DNA of 21,275 nt from an uncultured Verrucomicrobiota bacterium (GTDB lineage: Bacteria; Verrucomicrobiota; Verrucomicrobiia; Limisphaerales; UBA9464). The notes below the pieces were generated by a model. It did no database searches. It saw only the letters and a list, made by a program, of their open reading frames with translations, and was not told the origin of the DNA. Below, piece by piece: positions 14,260-21,275 of this stretch (position 1 is the stretch's first letter; each line of letters begins with the position of its first letter). The stretch spans positions 1 to 21,275 of the forward strand of contig CAIYFP010000608.1 of assembly GCA_903925515.1 (NCBI GenBank). Reading direction: 5' to 3'. Both the position numbers and the translations under genes were made by a program.

Positions 14260-14976
14260 CTACTCGTAGGCGCGGAGCTTGAGGAATGGGATGACGTTCC
14301 GGGCGAGCTCGGCCTCGGTCCATGCGAGGATGTCGGCCAGTGGGCGGGCGTTGGCGACGTCGAACTTGCCGGAGACGAGCCTGCGGAGGGTGAGGAGGTG
14401 CGCGCCGCAGCCGAGCTTCTGGCCGAGCTCATGGGCGACGGTGCGGACGTAGGTGCCCTTGGTGCAGGCGAGGCGGAAGTGGGCGACGGGCTCGGCGTAG
14501 GAGGAGAACTTGAAGGAGTAGATGTGGATGAAGCGGGGCTGACGTTCGACCTCCTGGCCCTTGCGGGCGAGCTTGTAGAGGGGCACGCCTTGGATCTTGA
14601 CGGCGCTGACCATGGGCGGGGTTTGTTGCTGGTCGCCGAGGAAGGGCCGGGCCTCCTCGTTGAGCTGGTCCAGCGTGACCGGGGGAACGGGCAGGGATCC
14701 GGTGATGTGGCCGTCGGCGTCATAAGAGTCCGTGGCCTCGCCCAGCTTGATGTCGCCCTCATAGACCTTGTCGGAGGCCATGAACTTCTCGGACAGGCGG
14801 GTGGCTTGGCCGAGGACGAGGACGAGGAGACCCGTCGCGTTGGGGTCAAGGGTGCCGCAATGGCCGACCTTCTTGAGCTGGAAACGGCGGCGGACGCGGT
14901 CCACGACATCGTGGGAGGTGCAACCGGCGGGCTTGTCCACGAGGAGGGCACCGTCGAGGGGGCAGGCTTGGAGCAT
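14260..14976 (-). CDS. truB: tRNA pseudouridine(55) synthase
   Basis: This enzyme converts U55 in the T loop of tRNAs to pseudouridine. The catalytic motif GHCGTLDPNATGLL (38-51) has Asp44 as nucleophile. Other family blocks are DGALLVDKPAGCTSHDVV (8-25), QTPPMVSAVKIQGVPLYKLAR (118-138) and CTKGTYVRTVAHELG (171-185). At 238 residues it is shorter than typical TruB proteins (about 300), and the chain ends soon after the core domain, so a C-terminal PUA-like domain is absent. The ATG at 14976 was chosen because family members begin with the G.L.VDKP segment. The longer frame upstream overlaps nrnA. It lies 32 bases after nrnA. Confidence 0.95.
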   Translation of the reverse strand: MLQACPLDGALLVDKPAGCTSHDVVDRVRRRFQLKKVGHCGTLDPNATGLLVLVLGQATRLSEKFMASDKVYEGDIKLGEATDSYDADGHITGSLPVPPVTLDQLNEEARPFLGDQQQTPPMVSAVKIQGVPLYKLARKGQEVERQPRFIHIYSFKFSSYAEPVAHFRLACTKGTYVRTVAHELGQKLGCGAHLLTLRRLVSGKFDVANARPLADILAWTEAELARNVIPFLKLRAYE

Positions 14977-15008
14977 GATCGGGAAGGGGTTGGGGCAAGG
15001 GCGTGCCG

Positions 15009-16001
15009 CTAGGCGGCGTCGAGGGACTTGCGAATGGCCGACAGGACGCGTCGTTGGACGCCGAGAGGCCTGCCGGGGATCCGAGCGCCGGCCGCCGCGC
15101 GGTGTCCGCCGCCGCCGACGGCCTTGGCAAGGGCGGCGACGTCCACGTTGGGGGTCTTGGAGCGCCATGAGACGCGGGTCATCTCGTCCTCGATCTCCTC
15201 GAAGACGACGGCGACCTGGACGCCGTCGATGGCGCGGACATGGTCGATGAGGCCCTCGGACTCCTCGGTGGCGGCGCCGGCCCGCGAGTAGTCGCGCTTG
15301 CGGAGCCAGAAATAGGCGGTGCGGTCGTCATGGACGAGGCGGAAGGTGGAATAGACGTGCCGCAGGAGCTTCACGCGGGTGAGGGGGAAGCTTTGGTACA
15401 CCTCCTCGCAAATCTTGCCGAGGCCTGCGCCACGTTCGACGAGCTCGGCCGCGGTGTGGAGGGTGTCCGGGGTGGTGCTGGGGTATTGGAAGGAGCCGGT
15501 GTCGGTGCTGATGGCGGTGAAGAGGCAATCGGCGATGGCTCGGGTGATCTTCCAGCCGGCCCAGTTGCAGAGATCGAAGACGAGCTCGCCGGTGCTGGGC
15601 TCGCGGGGGGAGACCCAGTTGACGTCGGCGTAGCGGGTGTTGGAGGCGTGATGATCGATGTTCACGAACGCGCCCCGGTCGCCGATGTGGTCCGCGGCGT
15701 TGCCAAGGCGATCGAGCGCGGCGCAATCGGTGGCGACGACGACGTCGAAGCGGCGGCCCGCCGAGGGCTTGCGAACGCGGCGTTCGGGGTCGAGGAACTT
15801 GAGCTTGGGCGGGACGGGGTCCTGGTTCCAGACGGTGACGTCCTTGCCCGCGCCTTCGAGAGCCATGGCGAGCCCCAGTTGGGAGCCGATGCAGTCGCCG
15901 TCGGGGCGGATATGGCCGACGATGCAGACGGACTGGGAGGCGCGGAGCCGGTCGATGATTTCCTGGGCGGGCTTGGGAGGGGCCTTGGAAGGGGAGGGCA
16001 T
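15009..16001 (-). CDS. nrnA: DHH/DHHA1 phosphoesterase, NrnA-type oligoribonuclease/pAp phosphatase
   Basis: This protein of 330 residues should degrade short RNA oligonucleotides and may dephosphorylate pAp, using two metal ions in the cytoplasm. The DHH domain shows GHIRPDGDCIGSQLG (29-43), ATDC (90-93) and NIDHHASNT (114-122), with DHH at 116-118. STDTGSFQYPSTT (165-177) follows. The DHHA1 domain ends with GGGGHRAAAGA (296-306), the substrate-binding glycine-rich motif. Position between rbfA and truB is typical for this family. The ATG at 16001 lies only four bases after the rbfA stop, suggesting coupled translation. Cyclic dinucleotide cleavage as in GdpP is less likely because there are no membrane, PAS or GGDEF parts. 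Confidence 0.93.
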   Translation of the reverse strand: MPSPSKAPPKPAQEIIDRLRASQSVCIVGHIRPDGDCIGSQLGLAMALEGAGKDVTVWNQDPVPPKLKFLDPERRVRKPSAGRRFDVVVATDCAALDRLGNAADHIGDRGAFVNIDHHASNTRYADVNWVSPREPSTGELVFDLCNWAGWKITRAIADCLFTAISTDTGSFQYPSTTPDTLHTAAELVERGAGLGKICEEVYQSFPLTRVKLLRHVYSTFRLVHDDRTAYFWLRKRDYSRAGAATEESEGLIDHVRAIDGVQVAVVFEEIEDEMTRVSWRSKTPNVDVAALAKAVGGGGHRAAAGARIPGRPLGVQRRVLSAIRKSLDAA

Positions 16002-16005
16002 GGCG

Positions 16006-16410
16006 TTAGTCGGGCATGGGCCTTGGGGGCGGCTTGTGCGCCTCCCCGGGGGATGCTGAGTCCAAGGAGTCGAGGATGGCGAGGACGCGGTTGCCGCGCT
16101 CGACGGAGTCGTCGAGGACGAAGCGCACAACGGGTGTCCACTTGAGGCGAAGGCCTGAGCCGAGGAGTTGCTGGATGCGAGGCGAGCGGGACTCGAGGCG
16201 TTCGGGGGCGGCTGCTCGTTGGGCCTTGGTGCCTACAAACCCGACGTAGGCGGTGGCGGTCCGAAGGTCCGGTGCGACGACGACGTCATTGACGGTGAGG
16301 ATGCCGACCTCCTCGACGGACAGGTCGCGCCTGATGATCTCGGAGAGGTCGCGTCGGACGAGCTCAGCGACGCGTTGGAGGCGCCGGCTGGGAGGCTTGA
16401 TGGCGTTCAT
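16006..16410 (-). CDS. rbfA: Ribosome-binding factor A
   Basis: RbfA assists late maturation of the 30S subunit and 16S rRNA 5' end processing. The 134-residue protein shows the KH-like family pattern: RRLQRVAELVRRDLSEII (9-26), VVVAPDLRTATAYVGFVG (43-60) and LRLKWTPVVRFVLDDSVERGNRV (88-109, 110 at the edge). The Pro-rich tail (122-134) is dispensable-looking. I chose the ATG at 16410, because the open frame upstream runs into infB. It lies 41 bases after the infB stop, the standard infB-rbfA order. No Shine-Dalgarno sequence is visible. Confidence 0.94.
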   Translation of the reverse strand: MNAIKPPSRRLQRVAELVRRDLSEIIRRDLSVEEVGILTVNDVVVAPDLRTATAYVGFVGTKAQRAAAPERLESRSPRIQQLLGSGLRLKWTPVVRFVLDDSVERGNRVLAILDSLDSASPGEAHKPPPRPMPD

Positions 16411-16451
16411 GGGCGGGGGCGGCGCCCTGGGAAGGCGGGCGCGGTCCGGGG

Positions 16452-19262
16452 TCAGGCAAGCTTCTGAGCAACTTTCTCGACGGCATAGCACTCGACGATG
16501 TCGCCTTCCTGGAAGTCATCAAAGCCGTCAAGGCGAACGCCGCACTCGAAGCCGGAGCGCACCTCGGCGACCTCGTCCTGGAAGCGCTTGAGGGTGAGGG
16601 AGACGCCCTCGTAGATGAGGTTGCCGCGACGGCGAACGCGCATCTTGCCGCGGAGGAGGCGGCCGGAGCCGACCTGGCAGCCGGCGACCTTGCCGCCCTT
16701 GGAGAGCTCGAAAACCTTGCGGACCTCGGCTTGGCCAACCACGACCTCCTTGAGGAGGGGGTCGAGGAGGCCTGCCATGGCCTCCTTCACCTGGTCGATG
16801 AGCTCGTAGATGATGGCGTAGAGCTTGATCTGGACGCCCTCTCGCTTGGCGGTCTCGGCGGCGCTGGAGTCCACGCGGGTATGGAAACCAAGCACGACGG
16901 CGTCGGCGGATGAGGCGAGGAGGACGTCGCCCTCGGTGATGGCGCCGACGGCGGAGTGGACGATCTCGAGCTGGACCTTCTGGGCCTCAATCTTGCGAAG
17001 GGCCTCGCAAATGGCCTCGACGGAGCCCTGCGTGTCGGCCTTGACGATGACCTTGAGGACCTTGGCGGTCATCTGGGCGATGTTGGAGAAGATGTCCTCG
17101 AGGGTCTGGCGGCGCGGGCGGAGGCCCTCGAGGTCGGACTTCTTGCGCTCCTGCTCGCGTTGCTCGGCGAGCTCTCGGGCGGCCTTCTCGTTGTCCACGG
17201 CGGAGAACTCGGAACCGGCCTCGGGCACCCCGTTGAGGCCGAGGACGCGGACGGCATGGGACGGGGACGCGACCTTCAGGCGTTGGCCATCCTCGTTCAT
17301 CATGGCGCGGACGCGGCCGTAGTGATGGCCGCAGATGACGACGTCGCCCACGTGGAGGGAGCCCTTGCGGACGAGGACGGTGGCGACGGGGCCGCCGGGC
17401 TCGACGCCGGACTCGATGACGTTGCCCTTGGCCTTTCGGTCCGGGTTGGCCTTCAGCTCGAGGAGCTCGGCCTGGAGCAAGATGCTCTCGATGAGGCGGT
17501 CCACGCCCTGCTTGGTCAGTGCGGAGCACTCCACGTACAGGGTGTCGCCGCCCCAGTCGTCCGGGGTGAGGCCCTTGGCTTGCAACTGCTCCTTGACGCG
17601 GCGGGGGTTGGCGTTGGGGTGGTCGCACTTGTTGACGGCGACAATGATGGGGACCTTGGCGGCCTGGGCATGGGCGAGGGCCTCCAGCGTCTGCGGCATG
17701 ACGCCGTCGTTGGCGGCGACGACAAGGATGACGATGTCGGTCACGTTGGCGCCGCTGGCGCGCATGGCGCTGAAGGCGGCATGGCCGGGGGTGTCGAGGA
17801 AGGTGAGCTGCATGACCTCCTCGCGGCGCTCGGGATGGGGGTAGGCGATGGTGTAGGCGCCGATGTGCTGGGTGATGCCGCCGGCCTCGCCCGCGACGAC
17901 GTTCGCCTTGCGGATGACGTCGAGCAGGGAGGTCTTCCCGTGGTCAACATGGCCCATGATGGTGACGACGGGCGGGCGCGGCTTGAGGGCCTCGTTGGCG
18001 TCCTCCTGGTCCAGCTCCACCTTCTGCTCGCGCGGCACGTTGACGACGTGGGCGGCCTTGTCCCGCTTCTCGGTCTCGAACTTGAAGCCGTTCTTGGCGC
18101 AAACCTTGGTGGCGACGTCCGCCTCGATGGTTTGGGTCACGGTCGCGAAGACGCCCATCTGCATGAGGTCCGCGATGAGCTGGAAGGGGCGCCGGCCCAT
18201 TTTCTCGGCGAGGTCGCGCACGACGATGGGGGGGCGGAGCTGGATGACGGGTGCGTCGGCTGCGAGCAGGGGCCGGGCGGGCGCGGCGGGGCGTGGGGCC
18301 TGCGGTGGGCCACCGCGGCCATGACCTTGAGTGCCCTGCATGCCTTGCCCGGGCCGGCCCATGCCCGGCCTGTCTTGGCGGCCTTGCTGAGGGTAACCCT
18401 GAGCAAACGGCCCTCGGCCATGCGTGGGGGCACCCGGCCGTCCTGGGCCGGGACCGAAACCGGGGCGCCCGCCCTGCTGCGGAGGACCTTGGGGGCGTTG
18501 GCCCGGTGCTCCTTGGGAGCGGTCGTCCCGTCCGCCGCGTGCGTCTTGCCCGGGCCGGCGATAACCGAGCTTGGAAAGGTCAATGGAGCCCACCTTCTCG
18601 CCCAGTTGGGGGCGGGGTGACGCGGGCGTGGGGGCGGCTTGTGGGGAAGCGGGCGCGGCCGGGGCAGGGACGGGAGTTGGCACCGATGCGGGTGCGGGTG
18701 CGGGTGCGGTTACGGGTGCGGTTACGGAACTGGCCTGGGGCTTCTCGGCGGCCGATGGCGGTTGGGACGGCGCGGCGGCCACGGCGGGTGGAGCTGCCGG
18801 GGGGCTCGCGGGAGCCGGGGGGGGCATGGATGCGGCTGGGCTGACCTCTGCGGCAGTCTCGGTGTCAGGCTGCACCGTGGTGGCCTGGGGAAGGGGAAGG
18901 GCTGCGGGCGCTTGGGTTGGCGTGAAACCGACCTCTGGCACGAATGCGTCCTCGGCTGCCTGTTCGTCCGGAGCGGGTTCAGGGAAGCGGCCGGGTTCCT
19001 CGGGCGGGGTTGCGGCAGGCGGTTCGGCCCATGGTTCGGGCCCCGATATGATGGTGACCGGCGCCGGTTCGGCCGCGGGGGCTGGAGCGGGCAGGGGCGA
19101 GGCGAGGTGGAGCATCTGCTGTTCCAGGTACTCCGCGGTGATCTTGTCCAAGGAACTGGAGGGAACCTTGGCGGCGCTGATGCCCAGTTCCTTCGCCTTC
19201 GCGAGAACGAGCTTGCTCTCGATGTTGAGCTTCTTGGCGATGTCGTAGATCCGGACGGGCAT
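16452..19262 (-). CDS. infB: Translation initiation factor IF-2
   Basis: This 936-residue GTPase places initiator tRNA on the ribosome. An IF2_N module occupies 1-52 (MPVRIYDIAKKLNIESK). A Pro/Ala-rich and then Gly/Arg/Gln-rich low-complexity linker spans about 53-335. A second IF2_N module is at about 340-398. The G domain has GHVDHGKT (437-444), GGITQHIGAY (461-470), DTPGH (490-494) and NKCD (544-547), and the SAL motif is in ECSALTKQGVD. The beta-barrel and C-terminal fMet-tRNA-binding domains follow to the stop. The start ATG at 19262 matches the conserved N-terminus. The gene lies 68 bases after nusA and 41 before rbfA, with no Shine-Dalgarno sequence. The linker carries a short tandem hexamer repeat. 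Confidence 0.97.
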   Translation of the reverse strand: MPVRIYDIAKKLNIESKLVLAKAKELGISAAKVPSSSLDKITAEYLEQQMLHLASPLPAPAPAAEPAPVTIISGPEPWAEPPAATPPEEPGRFPEPAPDEQAAEDAFVPEVGFTPTQAPAALPLPQATTVQPDTETAAEVSPAASMPPPAPASPPAAPPAVAAAPSQPPSAAEKPQASSVTAPVTAPAPAPASVPTPVPAPAAPASPQAAPTPASPRPQLGEKVGSIDLSKLGYRRPGQDARGGRDDRSQGAPGQRPQGPPQQGGRPGFGPGPGRPGAPTHGRGPFAQGYPQQGRQDRPGMGRPGQGMQGTQGHGRGGPPQAPRPAAPARPLLAADAPVIQLRPPIVVRDLAEKMGRRPFQLIADLMQMGVFATVTQTIEADVATKVCAKNGFKFETEKRDKAAHVVNVPREQKVELDQEDANEALKPRPPVVTIMGHVDHGKTSLLDVIRKANVVAGEAGGITQHIGAYTIAYPHPERREEVMQLTFLDTPGHAAFSAMRASGANVTDIVILVVAANDGVMPQTLEALAHAQAAKVPIIVAVNKCDHPNANPRRVKEQLQAKGLTPDDWGGDTLYVECSALTKQGVDRLIESILLQAELLELKANPDRKAKGNVIESGVEPGGPVATVLVRKGSLHVGDVVICGHHYGRVRAMMNEDGQRLKVASPSHAVRVLGLNGVPEAGSEFSAVDNEKAARELAEQREQERKKSDLEGLRPRRQTLEDIFSNIAQMTAKVLKVIVKADTQGSVEAICEALRKIEAQKVQLEIVHSAVGAITEGDVLLASSADAVVLGFHTRVDSSAAETAKREGVQIKLYAIIYELIDQVKEAMAGLLDPLLKEVVVGQAEVRKVFELSKGGKVAGCQVGSGRLLRGKMRVRRRGNLIYEGVSLTLKRFQDEVAEVRSGFECGVRLDGFDDFQEGDIVECYAVEKVAQKLA
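18688..18726 (+). repeat. Short tandem hexamer repeat inside infB
   Basis: About six and a half units of GCGGGT and its variants GCGGTT and ACGGGT lie in line. On the minus strand they encode the alternating Pro/Ala/Thr/Val stretch near residues 180-192 of IF-2. In-frame slippage here would alter the length of the linker without a frameshift. Confidence 0.7.
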
Positions 19263-19330
19263 ACAGGTTGGGGGAGTTCCAGGGGGCGGCGGCGGGTGAG
19301 TGAATGGGATGGGGCGCGTGGGGAGATCGG

Positions 19331-20605
19331 CTAGGCGGCTGGGGGCGCTCCTGCGGTTCGACGGGCGATTTCGCCCCTCGCGGCCTCGAGGATGGTGCCG
19401 GCCGTCGCGGCGATGCCGGGAATGGCCTCAATGTCCGCGAGCTCGGCGGCGGCGAGTTCCTCGACGGAATGGAAGCCGCTGTTGACGAGGGTCCTTGCTT
19501 GCCCCGGGTTGATGCCGGGGACAAGGGCGAGTTCATCCACGGCATGTTGGACCTGGTGCTCGAAGTTCGCGGCGCGCTCGTCCTCGGGGACGATCGAGAT
19601 GTTCCAACCCGAGAGCTTTTCGGTGAGCTTGGTGTTCTGGCCCTTCTTGCCGATGGCGATGGAGAGGTCTTCCGTGGGGCAGCGCACGGTGATCCGGCGG
19701 GTGACCGCGTCGGTGCTGATGCCGAGGATGCGGGTTGGCTTCAGGGCCTCGGCAACCAAGATCTCTGGATTGCTGGACCATGGGATGATGTCCACCTTCT
19801 CGCCGTTCAGTTCCCGGACGATGTTCTTCACGCGTTGGCCACGGAGGCCAACGCACGCCCCGACGGGATCCACCTTGGGATCGCGGCTGGCCACGGCGAT
19901 CTTGGTGCGAAAGCCGGGATCGCGGGCGATGGCCTTCAATTCAATGGTGCCGTCCGCGATCTCGCTGACCTCAAGACGGAACAACTTGCGGACGAACTCG
20001 GGATCTGCCCTCGAAAGGATGACCTCGGGGCCGCGCGCGGCATTCTCGACGGACTTGATGTAGCAGCGGACGCGGTCGCCGATCTGGTATTCCTCGGTTG
20101 GGACGCGTTCGCGGTTGGTCATGACGGCTTCGGCCTTGCCGAGGTCCAGGACGACGTCGGAGCGCTCGAAGCGCCGGACGGTTCCGGAGACGATGTCGCC
20201 GACCCGGTCCTTGTACTCGTCGAAGATCTTGGCCTTTTCCTGTTGGCGGACGAGTTGGAGGAGGGTTTGCTTGGCGCTTTGGGCTGCGATGCGGCCGAAG
20301 TCCCGGGGCGTGACCTCGACCTCGACCTCGTCGCCAACCTTGGCCGAGGCATGGCCCTGAGCGCGGGCCTCGGCGATGCTGATCTGGTCATGGGGCGAGA
20401 TGACCCTCTCGGTGACGACGACCGTGGCCCATGCGCGGGTGACGCAGGTTTTGGGGTCGATGTGGACGCGGAGCTGGCGGGCGGGGCCGACGGACCGCTT
20501 CGCCGCCGCAAGCAAGGCTTCTTGGATGGAGGACAGGAGGACAATCTTGGAGATGCCCTTTTCCCTTTCCCACAATTCCAAAACGGCGATCAAATCCGCA
20601 TTCAT
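19331..20605 (-). CDS. nusA: Transcription termination/antitermination factor NusA
   Basis: NusA binds RNA polymerase and nascent RNA and modulates pausing, termination and antitermination. The 424-residue protein has the N-terminal polymerase-binding domain (1-125, opening MNADLIAVLELWEREKGI), an S1 domain (about 134-198), KH1 (about 200-275, with VGACVGLRGQRVKNIVREL at 248-266), KH2 (about 280-345, with AIGKKGQN at 317-324) and a C-terminal helix-hairpin-helix domain (about 353-412, with LVPGINPGQARTLVNSG at 361-377). I chose the ATG at 20605 because it gives the conserved N-terminus. The frame is open for 32 more codons but these cross an intrinsic terminator in the leader. It heads the nusA-infB-rbfA-nrnA-truB-ribF operon. 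No rimP lies upstream, where ppdK runs divergently. Confidence 0.96.
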   Translation of the reverse strand: MNADLIAVLELWEREKGISKIVLLSSIQEALLAAAKRSVGPARQLRVHIDPKTCVTRAWATVVVTERVISPHDQISIAEARAQGHASAKVGDEVEVEVTPRDFGRIAAQSAKQTLLQLVRQQEKAKIFDEYKDRVGDIVSGTVRRFERSDVVLDLGKAEAVMTNRERVPTEEYQIGDRVRCYIKSVENAARGPEVILSRADPEFVRKLFRLEVSEIADGTIELKAIARDPGFRTKIAVASRDPKVDPVGACVGLRGQRVKNIVRELNGEKVDIIPWSSNPEILVAEALKPTRILGISTDAVTRRITVRCPTEDLSIAIGKKGQNTKLTEKLSGWNISIVPEDERAANFEHQVQHAVDELALVPGINPGQARTLVNSGFHSVEELAAAELADIEAIPGIAATAGTILEAARGEIARRTAGAPPAA

Positions 20606-20652
20606 AGGAAAAAAACTGGCGAACCGCGCTGGCACGGCCTCCCGTTGCCGAC

Positions 20653-20685
20653 AAAAAAAAGTCGGGTGTTTGCACCTCCGACTTT
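20653..20685 (-). terminator. Intrinsic terminator (candidate attenuator) in the nusA leader
   Basis: Read on the minus strand, AAAGTCGG (20685-20678) pairs with CCGACTTT (20665-20658). Inside it a GTG/CAC stem closes a CAAA loop with a two-base bulge. A run of eight T (20660-20653) follows the CCGAC arm directly. It lies about 50 bases before the nusA ATG, and no minus-strand gene upstream could need it as a normal terminator. The 3' arm CCGAC can also pair with GTCGG just beyond the T-run (20652-20648), an alternative hairpin that would disrupt the terminator. Confidence 0.75.
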
Positions 20686-20732
20686 CGCTGGCCGGCCCCA
20701 TAGCCGGACCGGGAAGCTGTCCTTTGTCAGGG

Positions 20733-20762
20733 ACGGTATTGATATTGCGGCGACAGCGTCAA
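20733..20762 (-). promoter_or_regulatory. Candidate nusA operon promoter
   Basis: On the minus strand TTGACG (20762-20757) is followed after 18 bases by TACCGT (20738-20733). The -35 box is strong and the -10 box is weak. Transcription from here would give a leader of about 120 nt that contains the terminator at 20685-20653. Confidence 0.35.
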
Positions 20763-20786
20763 GGACCATTCACGGCGGGTTGGGAA

Positions 20787-20814
20787 TTGACGGGCTGGGG
20801 GCCATGGATACGAT
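20787..20814 (+). promoter_or_regulatory. Candidate ppdK promoter
   Basis: TTGACG (20787-20792) and TACGAT (20809-20814) are 16 bases apart, matching the sigma70 boxes at five and four of six positions. Transcription would begin near 20821 and give a leader of nearly 60 nt. Confidence 0.4.
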
Positions 20815-20827
20815 GCGCGGCTTGGTT

Positions 20828-20847
20828 CCCGGCGGAGCGCCGCCGGG
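20828..20847 (+). promoter_or_regulatory. Leader hairpin of ppdK
   Basis: CCCGGCGG (20828-20835) pairs perfectly with CCGCCGGG (20840-20847) around AGCG. It ends 30 bases before the ppdK ATG. No T-run follows. Like the hairpins before argF and purF it lies in a leader without a Shine-Dalgarno sequence. Confidence 0.4.
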
Positions 20848-20877
20848 CCCACATCTTATACCTGTAATCCTGAAGCT

Positions 20878-21275
20878 ATGTCCAAAGCAGCGAAGTACGT
20901 GTACGTGTTCGGCAACAAGAAGGCCGATGGCGACGGTTCGATGAAGGCCCTACTCGGCGGAAAGGGGGGCGAACCTCGCGGAGATGACCCGCATCGGCCT
21001 CCCGGTTCCCCCGGGCTTCACGATCACGACCGAGGTCTGCACCCATTACTACGATCACAAGCGGACCTATCCCAAGGAGCTGCGCGCCCAGGTCGAGGCC
21101 GGCGTTGCCAACATGGAGAAAATCATGGGCACCCGCTTCGGCAGCAAGTCCGGCATGCCCCTCCTCGTCGCCGTCCGCTCCGGCGCCCGCGACTCGATGC
21201 CCGGCATGATGGACACGATCCTGAACCTCGGGCTCAACGACGAGACTGTCCTCGCCCTCGAGAACGCCACCAAGA
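20878..21275 (+). CDS. ppdK: Pyruvate phosphate dikinase, 5' part, with an apparent frameshift
   Basis: The enzyme interconverts pyruvate, ATP and phosphate with phosphoenolpyruvate, AMP and pyrophosphate. Only the N-terminal part of the nucleotide-binding domain is present and the gene runs off the window. From ATG 20878 the frame reads MSKAAKYVYVFGNKKADGDG and then SMKALLGGKG. After the run of six G (20964-20969) the family sequence continues one base further on: ANLAEMTRIGLPVPPGFTI, then FGSKSGMPLLVAVRSGARDS and MPGMMDTILNLGLND, which are strong PPDK signatures. Removing one G restores a single frame from GGKG to ANLAEM. The unshifted frame also stays open to the window end but encodes nonsense rich in Arg and Pro. 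A homopolymer sequencing error is the simplest explanation, and a real inactivating mutation is the alternative. The start has no Shine-Dalgarno sequence. Confidence 0.9.
   Translation, partial: MSKAAKYVYVFGNKKADGDGSMKALLGGKGGEPRGDDPHRPPGSPGLHDHDRGLHPLLRSQADLSQGAARPGRGRRCQHGENHGHPLRQQVRHAPPRRRPLRRPRLDARHDGHDPEPRAQRRDCPRPRERHQ

Noticed and set aside
18688..18726. A CRISPR-like array
   Set aside because: The hexamer repeat has no spacers and lies inside the Pro/Ala linker of infB. No CRISPR array or cas gene is in the window.

Overview
The window is GC-rich bacterial chromosome with densely packed genes, most of them on the minus strand. I infer Verrucomicrobiota or a close PVC relative. The reasons are an almost complete lack of Shine-Dalgarno sequences at otherwise secure starts, a secreted tandem DUF1080 protein, and an N-terminus (MNRTLLLILCDFLLLNLLAL) of a kind I associate with that phylum. 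This is recognition from memory, not a search result.

Layout, left to right. A tRNA-Ala(GGC) lies on the minus strand at 4-79. A gene-free interval of about 900 bp follows, holding copy A of a dispersed repeat and two strong hairpins, then argF on the plus strand (986-1948). Facing argF is a long minus-strand block. In transcription order it holds a DUF4230 membrane protein (12591-11986), a six-helix membrane protein whose last three helices look ExbB/TolQ/MotA-like (11916-10288), a one-helix protein with an Asp inside the helix and a long coiled coil (10272-8764), a leader region with inverted repeats, purF (8440-6971), a SNF2/RapA-type helicase (6915-4579), a translationally coupled coiled-coil partner (4582-3560) and the secreted double-DUF1080 protein (3507-2035). 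Copy B of the repeat lies just upstream of the DUF4230 gene.

The right third is a classic translation/transcription operon on the minus strand: nusA (20605-19331), infB, rbfA, nrnA (DHH phosphoesterase), truB and ribF (ending at 13300). No rimP precedes nusA. Instead the nusA leader holds a clear intrinsic terminator with eight U residues, which could act as an attenuator. Divergent from nusA, the start of ppdK (pyruvate phosphate dikinase) runs off the right edge. It carries an apparent one-base insertion in a run of six G.

The most interesting points are the candidate stator-like three-gene operon, the terminator inside the nusA leader, the helicase-partner pair, the two-copy dispersed repeat with a recurring intergenic hairpin, and a strong sequence-context bias in which codons before TGG (Trp) end in A (GCA in 13 of 14 Ala-Trp pairs, CCA in 9 of 11 Pro-Trp pairs) together with a high density of CCATGG.
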